In this document: piece by piece, positions 8,653-17,633 of the stretch
Position numbering within the stretch: the stretch's first letter is position 1
Layout of the letters: every line of letters starts with the position of its first letter
Assembly: GCF_035117555.1 (NCBI RefSeq)
Contig: NZ_JAYKPK010000003.1
Location: 310,001-374,000, forward strand
Source of the DNA: Yoonia sp035117555
GTDB taxonomy: Bacteria > Pseudomonadota > Alphaproteobacteria > Rhodobacterales > Rhodobacteraceae
Length of the DNA: 64,000 bases
Direction: 5' to 3'
Program-made: the position numbers and the translations under genes
The notes under the pieces: generated by a model
The model's input: only the letters and a program-made list of their open reading frames with translations
Databases searched by the model: none
Told to the model about the DNA's origin: nothing

Positions 8653-8682
8653 GATGATCCGGCCCTTGCTGGCCGGGTCATC
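8653..8682 (+). other. Intergenic mRNA hairpin between aglE and aglF
   Basis: GATGATCCGGCC and GGCCGGGTCATC form a 12-bp stem with one G-U pair and a 6-base loop. There is no following T-run, so it is unlikely to be a full terminator. Such hairpins after a binding-protein gene commonly protect the upstream mRNA and give an excess of binding protein over permease. That role is inferred here. Confidence 0.6.
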
Positions 8683-8714
8683 TGCGAGCGGCGCAGCGCA
8701 AGGAGAGGCGACCC

Positions 8715-9938
8715 ATGAATCCAGCACTTCAGGGACTTGTGACGATCATCATCGGGGTCGGCGGCTGTCTCGCTTATTTCTATTTCTCCAACCAGTTTCT
8801 GGATAAGGTGCTGTTCCGCGCAACCGGGCCAAATGCCGGGCGCAATATCAACCGCGCCAATCTGATCCGGCCCTGGCTGTTCCTGTTCCCCGCGATTGTG
8901 GCACTGGGTCTTTATCTGGCTTATCCGGTTGTGGCGACCCTTTGGTATTCGCTGACCGACCGCAGCCAGGGCGGTGCCTTTGTCGGTCTGGCCAATTACC
9001 GCCAGATGATGGCAGAGCCGAAATTCTGGGAAGCCCTGCGCAACAATATGCTCTGGCTGATCATCGTGCCTGCCGCATCGACCGCCTTTGGTCTGCTGGC
9101 CGCGCAATTGACGGATAGGATCAAATGGGGTGCGATTGCGAAATCGCTGATCTTCATGCCGATGGCGATTTCCTTTGTCGGTGCCTCGGTGATTTTCAAA
9201 CTGATCTATGACACAAGGCCTGCCGCGCAGAACCAGATCGGTGCTTTGAACGCGGTCTGGCTACAGTTCGAAGGCGGGATCGGGTCGTTTTTGATCCTGC
9301 GGCTGTTGCCCGGCGCGCTGATGATTTGTGCGGCGGCGCTGGCGGCCTATCTGGCCTATGGTCTGATCATGGCGATCCGGGACAAGGGCGGTCTGGTGCC
9401 GTCCATCCTGCGTGCGGTCTTTGTCGCGGTGCTGGCCTATCTGGCTTATGCGGCGCTGATGCTCGCCTATGGGGCTTTCACGAATGTCCATGCTTACGGC
9501 GTGCCGCAGACATGGCTGACCATTCCGGGCTGGAATTCTTTCCTGCTGATGGTGGTGCTGATCTGGATTCAAACGGGCTTTGCCATGGTGATCCTCTCCG
9601 CCGCCCTGCGTGGCATCCCCGAAGAAACGATTGAGGCCGCGATTGTCGATGGCGCGAACCCGTTTCAGGTGTTTTTCAAGATCAAGATGCCGCAGATTTC
9701 CGGCACCATCGTTGTGGTCTGGACCACGATCACGCTTGTCGTGCTGAAGGTCTTTGACATCGTTTTTGCCATGACCAATGGCCAATGGGAAACGCAGGTT
9801 CTGGCGAATTACATGTTCGATAAACTCTTCCGCGCCTCGGATTGGGGGGTCGGATCGGCCGCAGCCATGGTCATCATGCTGCTGGTCAGCCCGATCCTGA
9901 TCTGGAACGTCTATAACGCCCGCAAGGAGATGCGCTGA
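8715..9938 (+). CDS. aglF: Alpha-glucoside ABC transporter permease AglF
   Basis: Inner-membrane permease of the MalF/UgpA type, 407 residues. An N-terminal membrane segment (about 5-25) precedes the main bundle, with further segments near 55-75, 110-130, 150-170 and 205-260 and through the C-terminal half. The EAA-type cytoplasmic loop that contacts the ATPase is visible as EAAIVDGANPFQVFFKIKMP (about 306-325). It follows aglE after the hairpin, with AAGGAG before the ATG, and its stop overlaps the aglG start by one base. It is longer than a minimal MalF-type permease because of the added N-terminal helix and an insertion in the middle. Confidence 0.88.
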   Translation: MNPALQGLVTIIIGVGGCLAYFYFSNQFLDKVLFRATGPNAGRNINRANLIRPWLFLFPAIVALGLYLAYPVVATLWYSLTDRSQGGAFVGLANYRQMMAEPKFWEALRNNMLWLIIVPAASTAFGLLAAQLTDRIKWGAIAKSLIFMPMAISFVGASVIFKLIYDTRPAAQNQIGALNAVWLQFEGGIGSFLILRLLPGALMICAAALAAYLAYGLIMAIRDKGGLVPSILRAVFVAVLAYLAYAALMLAYGAFTNVHAYGVPQTWLTIPGWNSFLLMVVLIWIQTGFAMVILSAALRGIPEETIEAAIVDGANPFQVFFKIKMPQISGTIVVVWTTITLVVLKVFDIVFAMTNGQWETQVLANYMFDKLFRASDWGVGSAAAMVIMLLVSPILIWNVYNARKEMR

Positions 9939-11083
9939 TGGAGAATATCGCTGGCCGCACATCCGCGCTGAACTGGATCGTGCATATCTCTGTCGTGGCT
10001 TTGGTCGCGCTGTGGCTGTTCCCTACGGTGGGTCTGCTGGTCTCATCCTTCCGCACCGCCGATCAGATCAGCAGCAATGGCTGGTGGCAGTCGCTGTTTC
10101 CGACCGAACAGAACCTGACTTTGCGCGCCGATGATCCCGACACGCAGGAATTGATCGATGGTCTTTACACAGTGCAGGGCAATCTGTTCGGTGGCGCCAC
10201 TGACGCCGCGATCAGCACCTGGGGGACGACATCGCTGGCCATCGATACCTATGTCGCCGGTGACACCGCCGATCTGGGCGAGGGGGAGGCGATCACCGTG
10301 CAGGCGGACGGCGCCTATGTCTGGACCAGCACAGAGGAATTGTCGGGTCGGGGCCAGCGTGTGTTCACCACCGCAACGACGCCGCCCGAATTCACCTTTG
10401 CCAATTACCAGCAGGTCTTGTTCAGCGATAACCGCACCGACAGCATGGCGCGGGCGTTTTTCAATACGCTGACCGTGACGATCCCCGCGACGATCATCCC
10501 CATCGTGATCGCGGCCTTTGCCGCCTATGCGCTGGCCTGGATGGATTTTCCGGGCCGCGCGCTGCTGATCGCGGCTGTCGTGGGCCTGCTGGTGGTGCCG
10601 TTGCAACTGGCGTTGATCCCGCTGTTGCGCCTGCATCTGGAGATCGGGATCGGGAAAGGGTATCTGGGCACCTGGCTGGCCCATACCGGCTTTGGGTTAC
10701 CGCTCGCCATCTATCTTTTACGCAATTACATGGTCGGTCTGCCGCGTGACATTATTGAGAACGCCCGCGTCGATGGCGCGACCGATTTCCAGATTTTCAC
10801 CAAGATCATCCTGCCCTTGTCGTTTCCGGCGCTGGCCTCCTTCGCGATCTTCCAGTTTCTGTGGACATGGAATGATCTTTTGGTCGCCAAAGTGTTCCTG
10901 ATCGACGCGACAGGCGAGACCACGGTGATGACCAACCAGATTGTCGAGCTGTTGGGCACACGCGGCGGCAATTGGGAAATTCTGGCAACAGCGGCCTTCG
11001 TGTCGATTGCTGTGCCATTGCTCGTGTTCTTTGCGATGCAACGCTATCTGGTGCGCGGCCTGCTGGCCGGCTCCGTGAAATAA
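9938..11083 (+). CDS. aglG: Alpha-glucoside ABC transporter permease AglG
   Basis: Inner-membrane permease of the MalG type, 381 residues, partner of AglF. After the first membrane segment (about 13-37) there is an unusually long hydrophilic stretch (about 45-150), predicted periplasmic, before the remaining helices. This matches AglG-type permeases rather than plain MalG. The EAA-like loop is near residues 270-290 (ENARVDGATDFQIFTKIILP). The ATG overlaps the aglF stop, so translation is coupled. Together with AglK it would form the inner-membrane channel for glucosides delivered by AglE. Confidence 0.88.
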   Translation: MENIAGRTSALNWIVHISVVALVALWLFPTVGLLVSSFRTADQISSNGWWQSLFPTEQNLTLRADDPDTQELIDGLYTVQGNLFGGATDAAISTWGTTSLAIDTYVAGDTADLGEGEAITVQADGAYVWTSTEELSGRGQRVFTTATTPPEFTFANYQQVLFSDNRTDSMARAFFNTLTVTIPATIIPIVIAAFAAYALAWMDFPGRALLIAAVVGLLVVPLQLALIPLLRLHLEIGIGKGYLGTWLAHTGFGLPLAIYLLRNYMVGLPRDIIENARVDGATDFQIFTKIILPLSFPALASFAIFQFLWTWNDLLVAKVFLIDATGETTVMTNQIVELLGTRGGNWEILATAAFVSIAVPLLVFFAMQRYLVRGLLAGSVK

Positions 11084-11104
11084 TCAAACATACAGGATAA
11101 GACT

Positions 11105-12751
11105 ATGACGACGGCAGTGGCCATGAACCAAGATATGGCAGTGAACAAAGATTGGTGGCGCGGCGCGGTGATCTATCAGATCTATCCCCGCAGCTTTCAG
11201 GACAGCAATGGCGACGGGATCGGCGATCTTTTGGGCATCGTGCAGCGTTTGCCTTATATCGCCTCGCTGGGTGTCGATGCGATCTGGATTTCGCCTTTCT
11301 TCACCTCGCCGATGCAGGATTTCGGCTATGATGTCAGCGACTACTGTGATGTGGACCCGATGTTCGGGTCACTGGCTGATTTCGATGCGGTGATCGACAC
11401 CGCGCATCGCCTTGGCATCCGAGTGATGATTGACCTTGTGCTGTCGCATACATCCGCGCAGCATCCGTGGTTCATTGAGAGCCGTGCGAGCCGCGATAAC
11501 CCCAAATCCGATTGGTATGTCTGGGCCGATCCCAAACCCGATGGCACCCCGCCGACCAACTGGCTGTCGATCTTCGGCGGATCGGCCTGGCAATGGGACG
11601 CGCGGCGCGAACAATATTACCTGCACAACTTCCTCGTCTCGCAGCCTGACCTGAATTTCCACAATGCAGACGTGCAAGAGGCGCTGCTGGACGTCGCCCG
11701 TTTCTGGCTGAACCGGGGCTGCGATGGTTTCCGGCTCGATACGATCAATTTCTACATGCATGATGCCGAACTGCGCGATAACCCTCCGCTGCCGAAAGAA
11801 CGCCGCAACGCCAATATCGCGCCTTCGGTGAACCCCTATAATCATCAGGAACATATCTACGACAAGAACCACCCCGATAACGTCAAATTCCTGGCCCGCC
11901 TGCGCGCCGTGATGGAACCATACGGCGCTGCCGCCGTGGGCGAAGTCGGCGATGCCCAGCGCGGGATGGAGATCATGGGCCAGTATACCACCGGCGATGA
12001 TCTCATGCAGATGTGCTATGCTTTTGAATTTCTTGCCAAGGACAAACCCACCGCCGCGCGGATTGTCGAGGTGATGGAACTGGTGGATGAGGTCGCCGCC
12101 GATGGCTGGGCCTGCTGGGCCTTTTCCAACCATGATGTGGTGCGCCATGCCACCCGCTGGGACCTGCCGGCTGCCGCGCAGCGCATGTTCGCCACATTGA
12201 TCATGTCGCTGCGCGGATCGGTCTGCATCTATCAGGGCGAGGAACTGGGCCTGCCCGAAGCGGATGTCGCGTTCGAAGACCTCCAAGACCCTTACGGCAT
12301 CGAATTCTGGCCCGAATTCAAAGGCCGCGATGGGTGCCGCACCCCGATGGTCTGGGAACGCGACAATCTGCATGGTGGCTTCAGCGATGGCAAACCGTGG
12401 CTGCCGGTCTCCAGCGAACATCTGGCTTTGGCCGTGGGCGCGCAAGAGGATGAACCGGGCGCGTTGATCCATCATTACCGCCGCGCGATTGCTTTCCGGC
12501 ACAGCCATGCCGCACTGGCCGTTGGCAGCCATGATGCGATGCGCGCGCAGGGTGATGTGGTCTATTTCACCCGGACGGAGGGTGATCAGACGATTTTCTG
12601 CGCCTTCAACGTCAGCGATACGCCATCCGATTTCGACATGCCTGCGGGGGATTGGACGGTGATCGGGGCGGAACTGGGGTCGGCGCATCCATCCGCCGAT
12701 GGCAAGTTGCATTTTGGTCCTTGGCAAGTGTGCTTTGCGCTGAAAACATGA
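11105..12751 (+). CDS. aglA: GH13 alpha-glucosidase AglA
   Basis: Cytoplasmic alpha-glucosidase of glycoside hydrolase family 13, 548 residues. The N-terminal WWRGAVIYQIYPRSFQDSNG is the typical oligo-1,6-glucosidase/alpha-glucosidase start. Catalytic residues are visible: nucleophile D212 in GFRLDT, acid/base E280 in VGEVGDA, and D344 in FSNHD. A small beta-rich C-terminal domain follows. No signal peptide is visible, so imported glucosides are cleaved inside the cell to glucose, which Glk can phosphorylate. It sits 21 bp after aglG and 21 bp before aglK, with AGGATAAGACT before the ATG. Confidence 0.9.
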   Translation: MTTAVAMNQDMAVNKDWWRGAVIYQIYPRSFQDSNGDGIGDLLGIVQRLPYIASLGVDAIWISPFFTSPMQDFGYDVSDYCDVDPMFGSLADFDAVIDTAHRLGIRVMIDLVLSHTSAQHPWFIESRASRDNPKSDWYVWADPKPDGTPPTNWLSIFGGSAWQWDARREQYYLHNFLVSQPDLNFHNADVQEALLDVARFWLNRGCDGFRLDTINFYMHDAELRDNPPLPKERRNANIAPSVNPYNHQEHIYDKNHPDNVKFLARLRAVMEPYGAAAVGEVGDAQRGMEIMGQYTTGDDLMQMCYAFEFLAKDKPTAARIVEVMELVDEVAADGWACWAFSNHDVVRHATRWDLPAAAQRMFATLIMSLRGSVCIYQGEELGLPEADVAFEDLQDPYGIEFWPEFKGRDGCRTPMVWERDNLHGGFSDGKPWLPVSSEHLALAVGAQEDEPGALIHHYRRAIAFRHSHAALAVGSHDAMRAQGDVVYFTRTEGDQTIFCAFNVSDTPSDFDMPAGDWTVIGAELGSAHPSADGKLHFGPWQVCFALKT

Positions 12752-12772
12752 AGCATAAGTGGGGAAATTGAC

Positions 12773-13864
12773 ATGACCGAGCTGACACTGACCAATGTGG
12801 CAAAGACCTATGGCGGCAAGGTCGAGGTGTTGAAAGACATCAATCTGGATATCAAGACCGGCGAATTGATCGTCTTCGTCGGTCCGTCCGGCTGTGGCAA
12901 ATCCACCTTGCTGCGGATGATCGCGGGGCTGGAAAAGATCACCGATGGTGAATTGACCATCGACGGGCAGGTGGTCAATGACGTGCCCCCCGCGCAGCGC
13001 GGCATCGCGATGGTGTTTCAATCCTATGCGCTTTATCCGCATATGACGGTGCGCGAAAACATGGCCTTCGCGCTGAAACTCGCCAAAAAATCCAAAGGTG
13101 AGATTGAAGAGGCCGTCGCGCGCACCGCGAAGATCCTGCAATTGGAAGAATTGCTGGACCGGCTGCCCAAGGCGCTGTCCGGCGGGCAGCGTCAGCGTGT
13201 CGCGATTGGGCGCAGCATTGTGCGCGATCCTAAGGTTTACCTGTTTGATGAACCGCTCTCAAACCTTGACGCGGCCTTGCGCGTGGCGACACGGATCGAG
13301 ATTGCGCAGCTCAAGGAATCGATGCCCAACAGCACGATGATCTATGTCACACATGATCAGGTCGAGGCGATGACGCTGGCCACCCGCATCGTGGTGCTGG
13401 CCAATAAAGGCATCGCGCAGGTCGGCACGCCGCTGGAACTTTATGAACGGCCCGAAAATGAATTTGTCGCGCAATTCATCGGCTCGCCCGCGATGAACCT
13501 GCTGGCAGGGGAAATCACCGCAACCGGCGCGCAGACGCAGGTAAAGCTGCATGGCGGCGGCACTGTGACCTCTGCCGTGCCGACGCGGGACAGCGATATG
13601 GGCCTCAAGGTCAATGTCGGCATCAGGCCCGAGGATATGGTTGAGACATCGGGGGAGGATTACGCCTTTGAAGGCAAGGTCAATATCACCGAAGCTTTGG
13701 GTGAGGTGACATTGCTTTACTTCGACAAGGTCGGCGATAATTCCGCGGTGATCGGCAAATTGCCGGGCATTCATGCCGATCTGCGCGGCAAATCCGTGCG
13801 GATGGCGGCCAGCCCCGCCAAGGTGCAGATTTTCGCCAATGGCCAGTCGCTCTATTATCGCTGA
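12773..13864 (+). CDS. aglK: Alpha-glucoside ABC transporter ATP-binding protein AglK
   Basis: MalK/UgpC-type ATPase, 363 residues, peripheral on the inner membrane. The nucleotide-binding domain shows Walker A GPSGCGKST (37-45), the signature LSGGQRQR (136-143) and Walker B VYLFDE (155-160). The C-terminal part (about 235-363) is the OB-type regulatory domain common to sugar importers. It drives AglFG transport with AglE. It ends the plus-strand operon; two inverted repeats follow before the converging methyltransferase gene. MalK-type ATPases are sometimes shared between importers, so this one might serve others too. Confidence 0.92.
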   Translation: MTELTLTNVAKTYGGKVEVLKDINLDIKTGELIVFVGPSGCGKSTLLRMIAGLEKITDGELTIDGQVVNDVPPAQRGIAMVFQSYALYPHMTVRENMAFALKLAKKSKGEIEEAVARTAKILQLEELLDRLPKALSGGQRQRVAIGRSIVRDPKVYLFDEPLSNLDAALRVATRIEIAQLKESMPNSTMIYVTHDQVEAMTLATRIVVLANKGIAQVGTPLELYERPENEFVAQFIGSPAMNLLAGEITATGAQTQVKLHGGGTVTSAVPTRDSDMGLKVNVGIRPEDMVETSGEDYAFEGKVNITEALGEVTLLYFDKVGDNSAVIGKLPGIHADLRGKSVRMAASPAKVQIFANGQSLYYR

Positions 13865-13886
13865 TCTGCTTGCCGATATCGCGGCG

Positions 13887-13910
13887 CAAGGTGGCAGCGC
13901 TGCCAACTTG
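13887..13910. terminator. Inverted repeat between converging genes (possible bidirectional terminator)
   Basis: CAAGGTGGCAGC followed directly by GCTGCCAACTTG forms a 24-bp inverted repeat with one mismatch, 22 bp after the aglK stop. It has no clear T-run. Placed between two converging operons it may end transcription from either side. Confidence 0.4.
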
Positions 13911-13937
13911 CTGTGCCTCCCTATCATCTTCCGAGCC

Positions 13938-13965
13938 GGTGAAATCGCGCTCGCGCGAATTCACC
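13938..13965. terminator. Second inverted repeat between converging genes
   Basis: GGTGAAATCGCGC and GCGCGAATTCACC form a 13-base arm pair (one mismatch) with a 2-base centre. It lies 28 bp before the end of the converging methyltransferase gene. Again there is no T-run, so function as a terminator or other structured element is only a suggestion. Confidence 0.35.
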
Positions 13966-13992
13966 TACATATCCCCGCCGGAGGCATAAAAG

Positions 13993-15057
13993 TTACCTTT
14001 TCCGCCGCCCGGTCCGGGCGCGGCCTTCGCCGTCTTTCACCGGCGCGCGGTTGAAGCGGATCCAGTCCGCCCCAGACGGGTCCTGATCCATCAGGAAATT
14101 CGCAGCCCGGATCGCCGCCATCTCTGACCCCGCACGGGGCAGGGTGGACCCCAGACCAAAGAGCGTGACGAAGGTCTCGTCATCCATATCTTCGGGCAGG
14201 ACGATGCCAGCCGCCAGCACCTCGGCCCGTTTCTCGGCGATCCTCGTGGCCCCGACGGGCAGGGCGATGGGGTTCATGATGGCGGAGGTCATCCCGGCAG
14301 TGATCGCCATTGGCAAAAACGCATTGTTGATCCCATGCCGGTTGGGCAGGCCGAAACTGATGTTGGACGCACCGCAGGTCGTGTTCACGCCCAGTTCTTC
14401 GCGCAAGCGGCGGACAAGCGTGAACACCTGCAAGCCAGCCGTGCCCATCGCGCCAATCGGCATGACCAGCGGGTCAACCACGATATCATGCGCGGGGATG
14501 CCATAATCGGCGGCGCGTTCCACGATCTTCTTGGCCACGGCGAAACGCACATCGGGGTCTTCAGATATCCCGCTGTCGTCGTTGGAAATTGCCACCACAG
14601 GCACGTTGTATTTCTTGACCAAAGGCAGGACGCGTTCCAGCCTTTCCTCTTCCCCCGTCACGGAATTGAGCAGGGGGCGCCCTTCCGCTGCTGCCAGCCC
14701 GCGTTCCAGCGCGCCGGGCACGGATGAATCGATGCAAAGCGGCACATCGACGACGGCCTGCACGCGTGCGATCAGGTCTGCCATCAGCGGCGGTTCGACG
14801 AAATTATTATCGGCATAGCGCGGGTCCTCGGCCATTTTTTTGGAAAACACCGCACCTGAATTGATATCGAGCACATTGGCCCCGGCGGCGACCTGTGCGA
14901 TGGCATCAGCCTCAACGCGGGAGAAATCACCGCGCTCCAATTCCTCGGCCAATATCTTGCGTCCGGTCGGGTTGATCCGCTCTCCGATCACGCAAAAGGG
15001 TTGGTCAAAACCGATGATCGCGGTTCTGGTTTTGGATTCGATGATCGTGCGGGTCAT
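13993..15057 (-). CDS. Methyltetrahydrofolate:corrinoid methyltransferase (methyl-THF module of split methionine synthase)
   Basis: Cytoplasmic pterin-binding-domain (DHPS-like barrel) protein, 354 residues. The opening GERINPTGRKILAEEL matches the methyl-THF-binding domain of MetH and AcsE-type methyltransferases. Other family signatures are ANVLDINSGAV, VPLCIDSSVPGALE and GASNISFGLPNRHGINNAFL. It should move the methyl group of 5-methyl-THF to a corrinoid protein. It overlaps the MetF-like reductase by 4 bases, so enzymes that make and use methyl-THF are coupled. No homocysteine or B12 domain is attached; the candidates for those are at 41513-42535 and 39432-40136. The C-terminus is basic (RTGRRKR). 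Confidence 0.85.
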   Translation of the reverse strand: MTRTIIESKTRTAIIGFDQPFCVIGERINPTGRKILAEELERGDFSRVEADAIAQVAAGANVLDINSGAVFSKKMAEDPRYADNNFVEPPLMADLIARVQAVVDVPLCIDSSVPGALERGLAAAEGRPLLNSVTGEEERLERVLPLVKKYNVPVVAISNDDSGISEDPDVRFAVAKKIVERAADYGIPAHDIVVDPLVMPIGAMGTAGLQVFTLVRRLREELGVNTTCGASNISFGLPNRHGINNAFLPMAITAGMTSAIMNPIALPVGATRIAEKRAEVLAAGIVLPEDMDDETFVTLFGLGSTLPRAGSEMAAIRAANFLMDQDPSGADWIRFNRAPVKDGEGRARTGRRKR

Positions 15058-15974
15058 GTCCTGTCCTTTGCTGCTGCGGCTCTGCTATGGTCGCTTGCCC
15101 AATCCGTGGCGGCTGTGATCCCGCCCAAGGGGAACAGATGCGCGCCTGCGATCAGGCAATCGGGGTGGCGAGCCTTGTGGGCGGCCAAAGCTGCGACAAC
15201 CTCTGTCGGCTCATAAGGCAACATGAGCTTGGTCACATCCATCGCGCGTTTCTGCAACACCCGCAGCGAGGGGCCGACACCGCAGGCCATGGCGAATTTG
15301 ATCAGCGTCTGCAGCTTGGCAGGGCCAGCGATACCGATATGGAGCGGCAAAGTGATCCCGGCGTCACGCAACGCATCGGCCCACGCGATCACCGGCTCTG
15401 CGGCAAAGGCGAATTGCGTGGTCAGCGCCATCTGTGCATCACTTGTGTCGCTGAACCGCTGCTTCCAGCGCAGCGCCGCCATCACATTGCAATCCGATCC
15501 ATCGGGGTCAATATCGCGGTTGCCCTCTGGGTGCCCTGCGACATGCAGGTGTTTGAAATCACCAAACAACCCGCTTTCCAGCAACTGGATGGAGCTGTGA
15601 TAATCCCCCTGCGGCTGCGCCACACCGCCAGCGAGCAGCAGCGCCTGATCCACCCCCGCTTCGCCCTGATAGCGGGCGATCCAACCTGCGAGTGTCGCGC
15701 GGTCCTTGATGATCCGCGCGGGGAAATGCGGCATCACGGCAAAACCGTCCCGCGCCAAAAGCCGCGCCGTCGCCACCATATCGTCAATCGGCGTGCCGTC
15801 GATATGGGCGATATAGATGCGGGTGCCTGCGGGCAGCAGATCGCGGAAATTGTCGATCTTTGCGGCGGTGCGCGGCATCACCTCGATCGAATAACCGCGC
15901 AGAAATTCTGTGACATCAGGGTTCAGCCCCGGTGTTTCAGCCTCTTTGCGTTTGAGAAAGGGGAAGAGCGTCAT
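15054..15974 (-). CDS. Methylenetetrahydrofolate reductase-like protein (MetF-like)
   Basis: Predicted flavin-dependent reductase making 5-methyl-THF, with a TIM-barrel MTHFR-like fold, 306 residues from the chosen start. EVMPRTAAKIDNF, VAGHPEGNRD and IGIAGPAKLQTLIKFA are typical of the divergent MetF family of Rhodobacteraceae. The ATG at 15974 has a perfect AGGAGG five bases upstream. An in-frame ATG at 16007 would add 11 residues and overlap the upstream gene's stop by 4 bases, and is the alternative. It is the middle gene of a three-gene operon and feeds the methyltransferase that follows. It is clearly more divergent than enterobacterial MetF, so the reaction is inferred from family and context. 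Confidence 0.8.
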   Translation of the reverse strand: MTLFPFLKRKEAETPGLNPDVTEFLRGYSIEVMPRTAAKIDNFRDLLPAGTRIYIAHIDGTPIDDMVATARLLARDGFAVMPHFPARIIKDRATLAGWIARYQGEAGVDQALLLAGGVAQPQGDYHSSIQLLESGLFGDFKHLHVAGHPEGNRDIDPDGSDCNVMAALRWKQRFSDTSDAQMALTTQFAFAAEPVIAWADALRDAGITLPLHIGIAGPAKLQTLIKFAMACGVGPSLRVLQKRAMDVTKLMLPYEPTEVVAALAAHKARHPDCLIAGAHLFPLGGITAATDWASDHSRAAAAKDRT

Positions 15975-16003
15975 CAGAACCTCCTGCAAGCGGGGTGGCG
16001 GGG

Positions 16004-16300
16004 TCATGCCCAGCCGTGATTGGCGATCAGGGTCTTGATCCGGTCCTGATCATATGCTGCGTCAATCTGCGCCACGGCGGCCTCTGCGGCCTCACTGTCG
16101 CTGCCTGCGGCGGAATAAGGATCAGCCTTGCGGAACCCTGCCATATATTCATCGGATTCTGCGGCCCCGGATTTCATCGCAGCACGGTCAATCGCCTGTT
16201 CGAACCGTTCGGGCAGGGGTAATTTGGTGCCGCGCCGCCCGCGCCCGACGATGACCTGCGCGGGAATATCGCGCCAAAAGACGATGGTAACCTCGGCCAT
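16004..16300 (-). CDS. Virulence-factor domain protein (small, unknown function)
   Basis: Small soluble protein of 98 residues with MAEVTIVFWRDIPAQVIVGRG at the start and a charged C-terminal half. This matches the small Virulence_fact Pfam-type family that commonly precedes metF-like genes in Rhodobacteraceae; the name does not imply pathogenicity. CAGGGGAATCAC sits before the ATG. It is first in the operon with the MetF-like and methyltransferase genes, which suggests a role in folate/corrinoid one-carbon metabolism, but no activity is known to me. Confidence 0.75.
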   Translation of the reverse strand: MAEVTIVFWRDIPAQVIVGRGRRGTKLPLPERFEQAIDRAAMKSGAAESDEYMAGFRKADPYSAAGSDSEAAEAAVAQIDAAYDQDRIKTLIANHGWA

Positions 16301-16505
16301 GTGATTCCCCTGTGACCTGTTCCTGCCGTTCTAGCATCGCATGCCGCAGCTGAAGGCCCGATTTCGACATGCCGCGCGTCCTGCGCGACGGGGCCGGTTT
16401 GACCTGCGGTATTTTCACGCAATGGCGCGGAAGGCAGGACTTGGGCTTGTCTTGTGACAGGCGGCGGCATAGCTTGAAGGTAACTCGAAATGGAAGGCGT
16501 GAAAA

Positions 16506-17618
16506 ATGACGCCGAAGCGTCCCAAAGGTGCGGGCGCGTTCCCTAAAGCGGTCGATAGCCCCGCGCCACAACAACCCGATCCGGCGACGCTTTACGCGGC
16601 GCTGGACCTTGGAACGAACTCTTGCCGGATGCTGATTGCCCAACCCAAGGGCAGCCAGTTTCATGTGGTTGATAGTTTTTCCAAATCCGTCCAGCTTGGC
16701 CAAGGCCTTGAAAGCACGGGGCGTTTATCGCGCGCCTCGATGAACCGGACGATTTCCGCGATGCGGATCTGCCGCGAGAAATTGCACCGGCATGGTGTGA
16801 AACGGATGCGGCTTGTCGCGACCGAAGCCTGTCGGCGCGCGCTGAACGGGCCGCATTTCATCGCACAGGTGCGGCGCGAGACGGGTCTGAATTTGGAGAT
16901 TATCCGGCCAGAGGAAGAGGCGCGTTTGGCGGTGATTTCCTGCGCGCCTTTGGTCAGCGTGAATACCGAACAATTGCTGGTCGTCGATATCGGCGGCGGG
17001 TCGACTGAACTCGTGTGGATCGATCTGACCAATGTGCCCAAACGCGAACGGCCCCGCGCGATCATGCGGCTGCATGCCGGGTTCAAATCCGACCCCGGTC
17101 CGTTTGCTGCGGCGAAAGTAGTGGATTGGATTTCCGTGCCTTTGGGTGTCGCGACCCTGCGCGACCAATTCAGCGATGTGGATGATGATGCTGCACGATT
17201 TGCCCTGATGAGCTGGTTTTTCGAAGAAAATCTGGAGGCTTTCGCGCCATCGACCTGCGCGCAATCGCGCAAGGGCTTTCAGATCATCGGCACCAGCGGC
17301 ACGGTCACGACCGTCGCTGCCAGCTATCTGGGGCTGAAACGCTATGACCGGACCAAGGTGGACGGGTTGCGCATGACCACTGACCAGATCGATGCGGTGA
17401 TCCGCGATTATGTCGCCCTTGGCCCTGATGGGCGCCGCAATGACCCGCGCATTGGCCGCGACCGGCAGGCGCTGATCATGTCGGGGGCCGCGATTTTGCA
17501 GGCTTTGATGCGGCTTTGGCCCACGGATCGCCTGTCTGTCGCGGACCGGGGTTTGCGGGAAGGGCTGCTTTATGCACAGATGTCCGCTGATGGGGTCTTG
17601 GAAGATGCCCCGTTTTAG
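16506..17618 (+). CDS. ppx: Ppx/GppA family exopolyphosphatase
   Basis: Cytoplasmic phosphatase of the sugar-kinase/Hsp70 actin-like superfamily, 370 residues. The N-terminal phosphate loop ALDLGTNSCRMLIAQP (about 31-46) and the central VVDIGGGSTELVWID (about 160-174) are the Ppx/GppA signatures, and IIGTSGTVTTVA is a further nucleotide-contact motif. It would degrade inorganic polyphosphate and/or pppGpp. It lacks the C-terminal HD domain of the long enterobacterial enzymes. GGAAGG precedes the ATG. It is 15 bp upstream of rlmE and probably co-transcribed. Confidence 0.85.
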   Translation: MTPKRPKGAGAFPKAVDSPAPQQPDPATLYAALDLGTNSCRMLIAQPKGSQFHVVDSFSKSVQLGQGLESTGRLSRASMNRTISAMRICREKLHRHGVKRMRLVATEACRRALNGPHFIAQVRRETGLNLEIIRPEEEARLAVISCAPLVSVNTEQLLVVDIGGGSTELVWIDLTNVPKRERPRAIMRLHAGFKSDPGPFAAAKVVDWISVPLGVATLRDQFSDVDDDAARFALMSWFFEENLEAFAPSTCAQSRKGFQIIGTSGTVTTVAASYLGLKRYDRTKVDGLRMTTDQIDAVIRDYVALGPDGRRNDPRIGRDRQALIMSGAAILQALMRLWPTDRLSVADRGLREGLLYAQMSADGVLEDAPF

Positions 17619-17633
17619 GGGTAAAGCGATCAG

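Noticed and set aside
11369..13141. 590-aa open frame antisense to aglA and aglK
   Set aside because: It covers parts of two well-identified genes and contains no recognisable domain.
16004..16300. Virulence determinant
   Set aside because: The name comes from a domain label; operon context points to one-carbon metabolism and there are no other virulence genes nearby.
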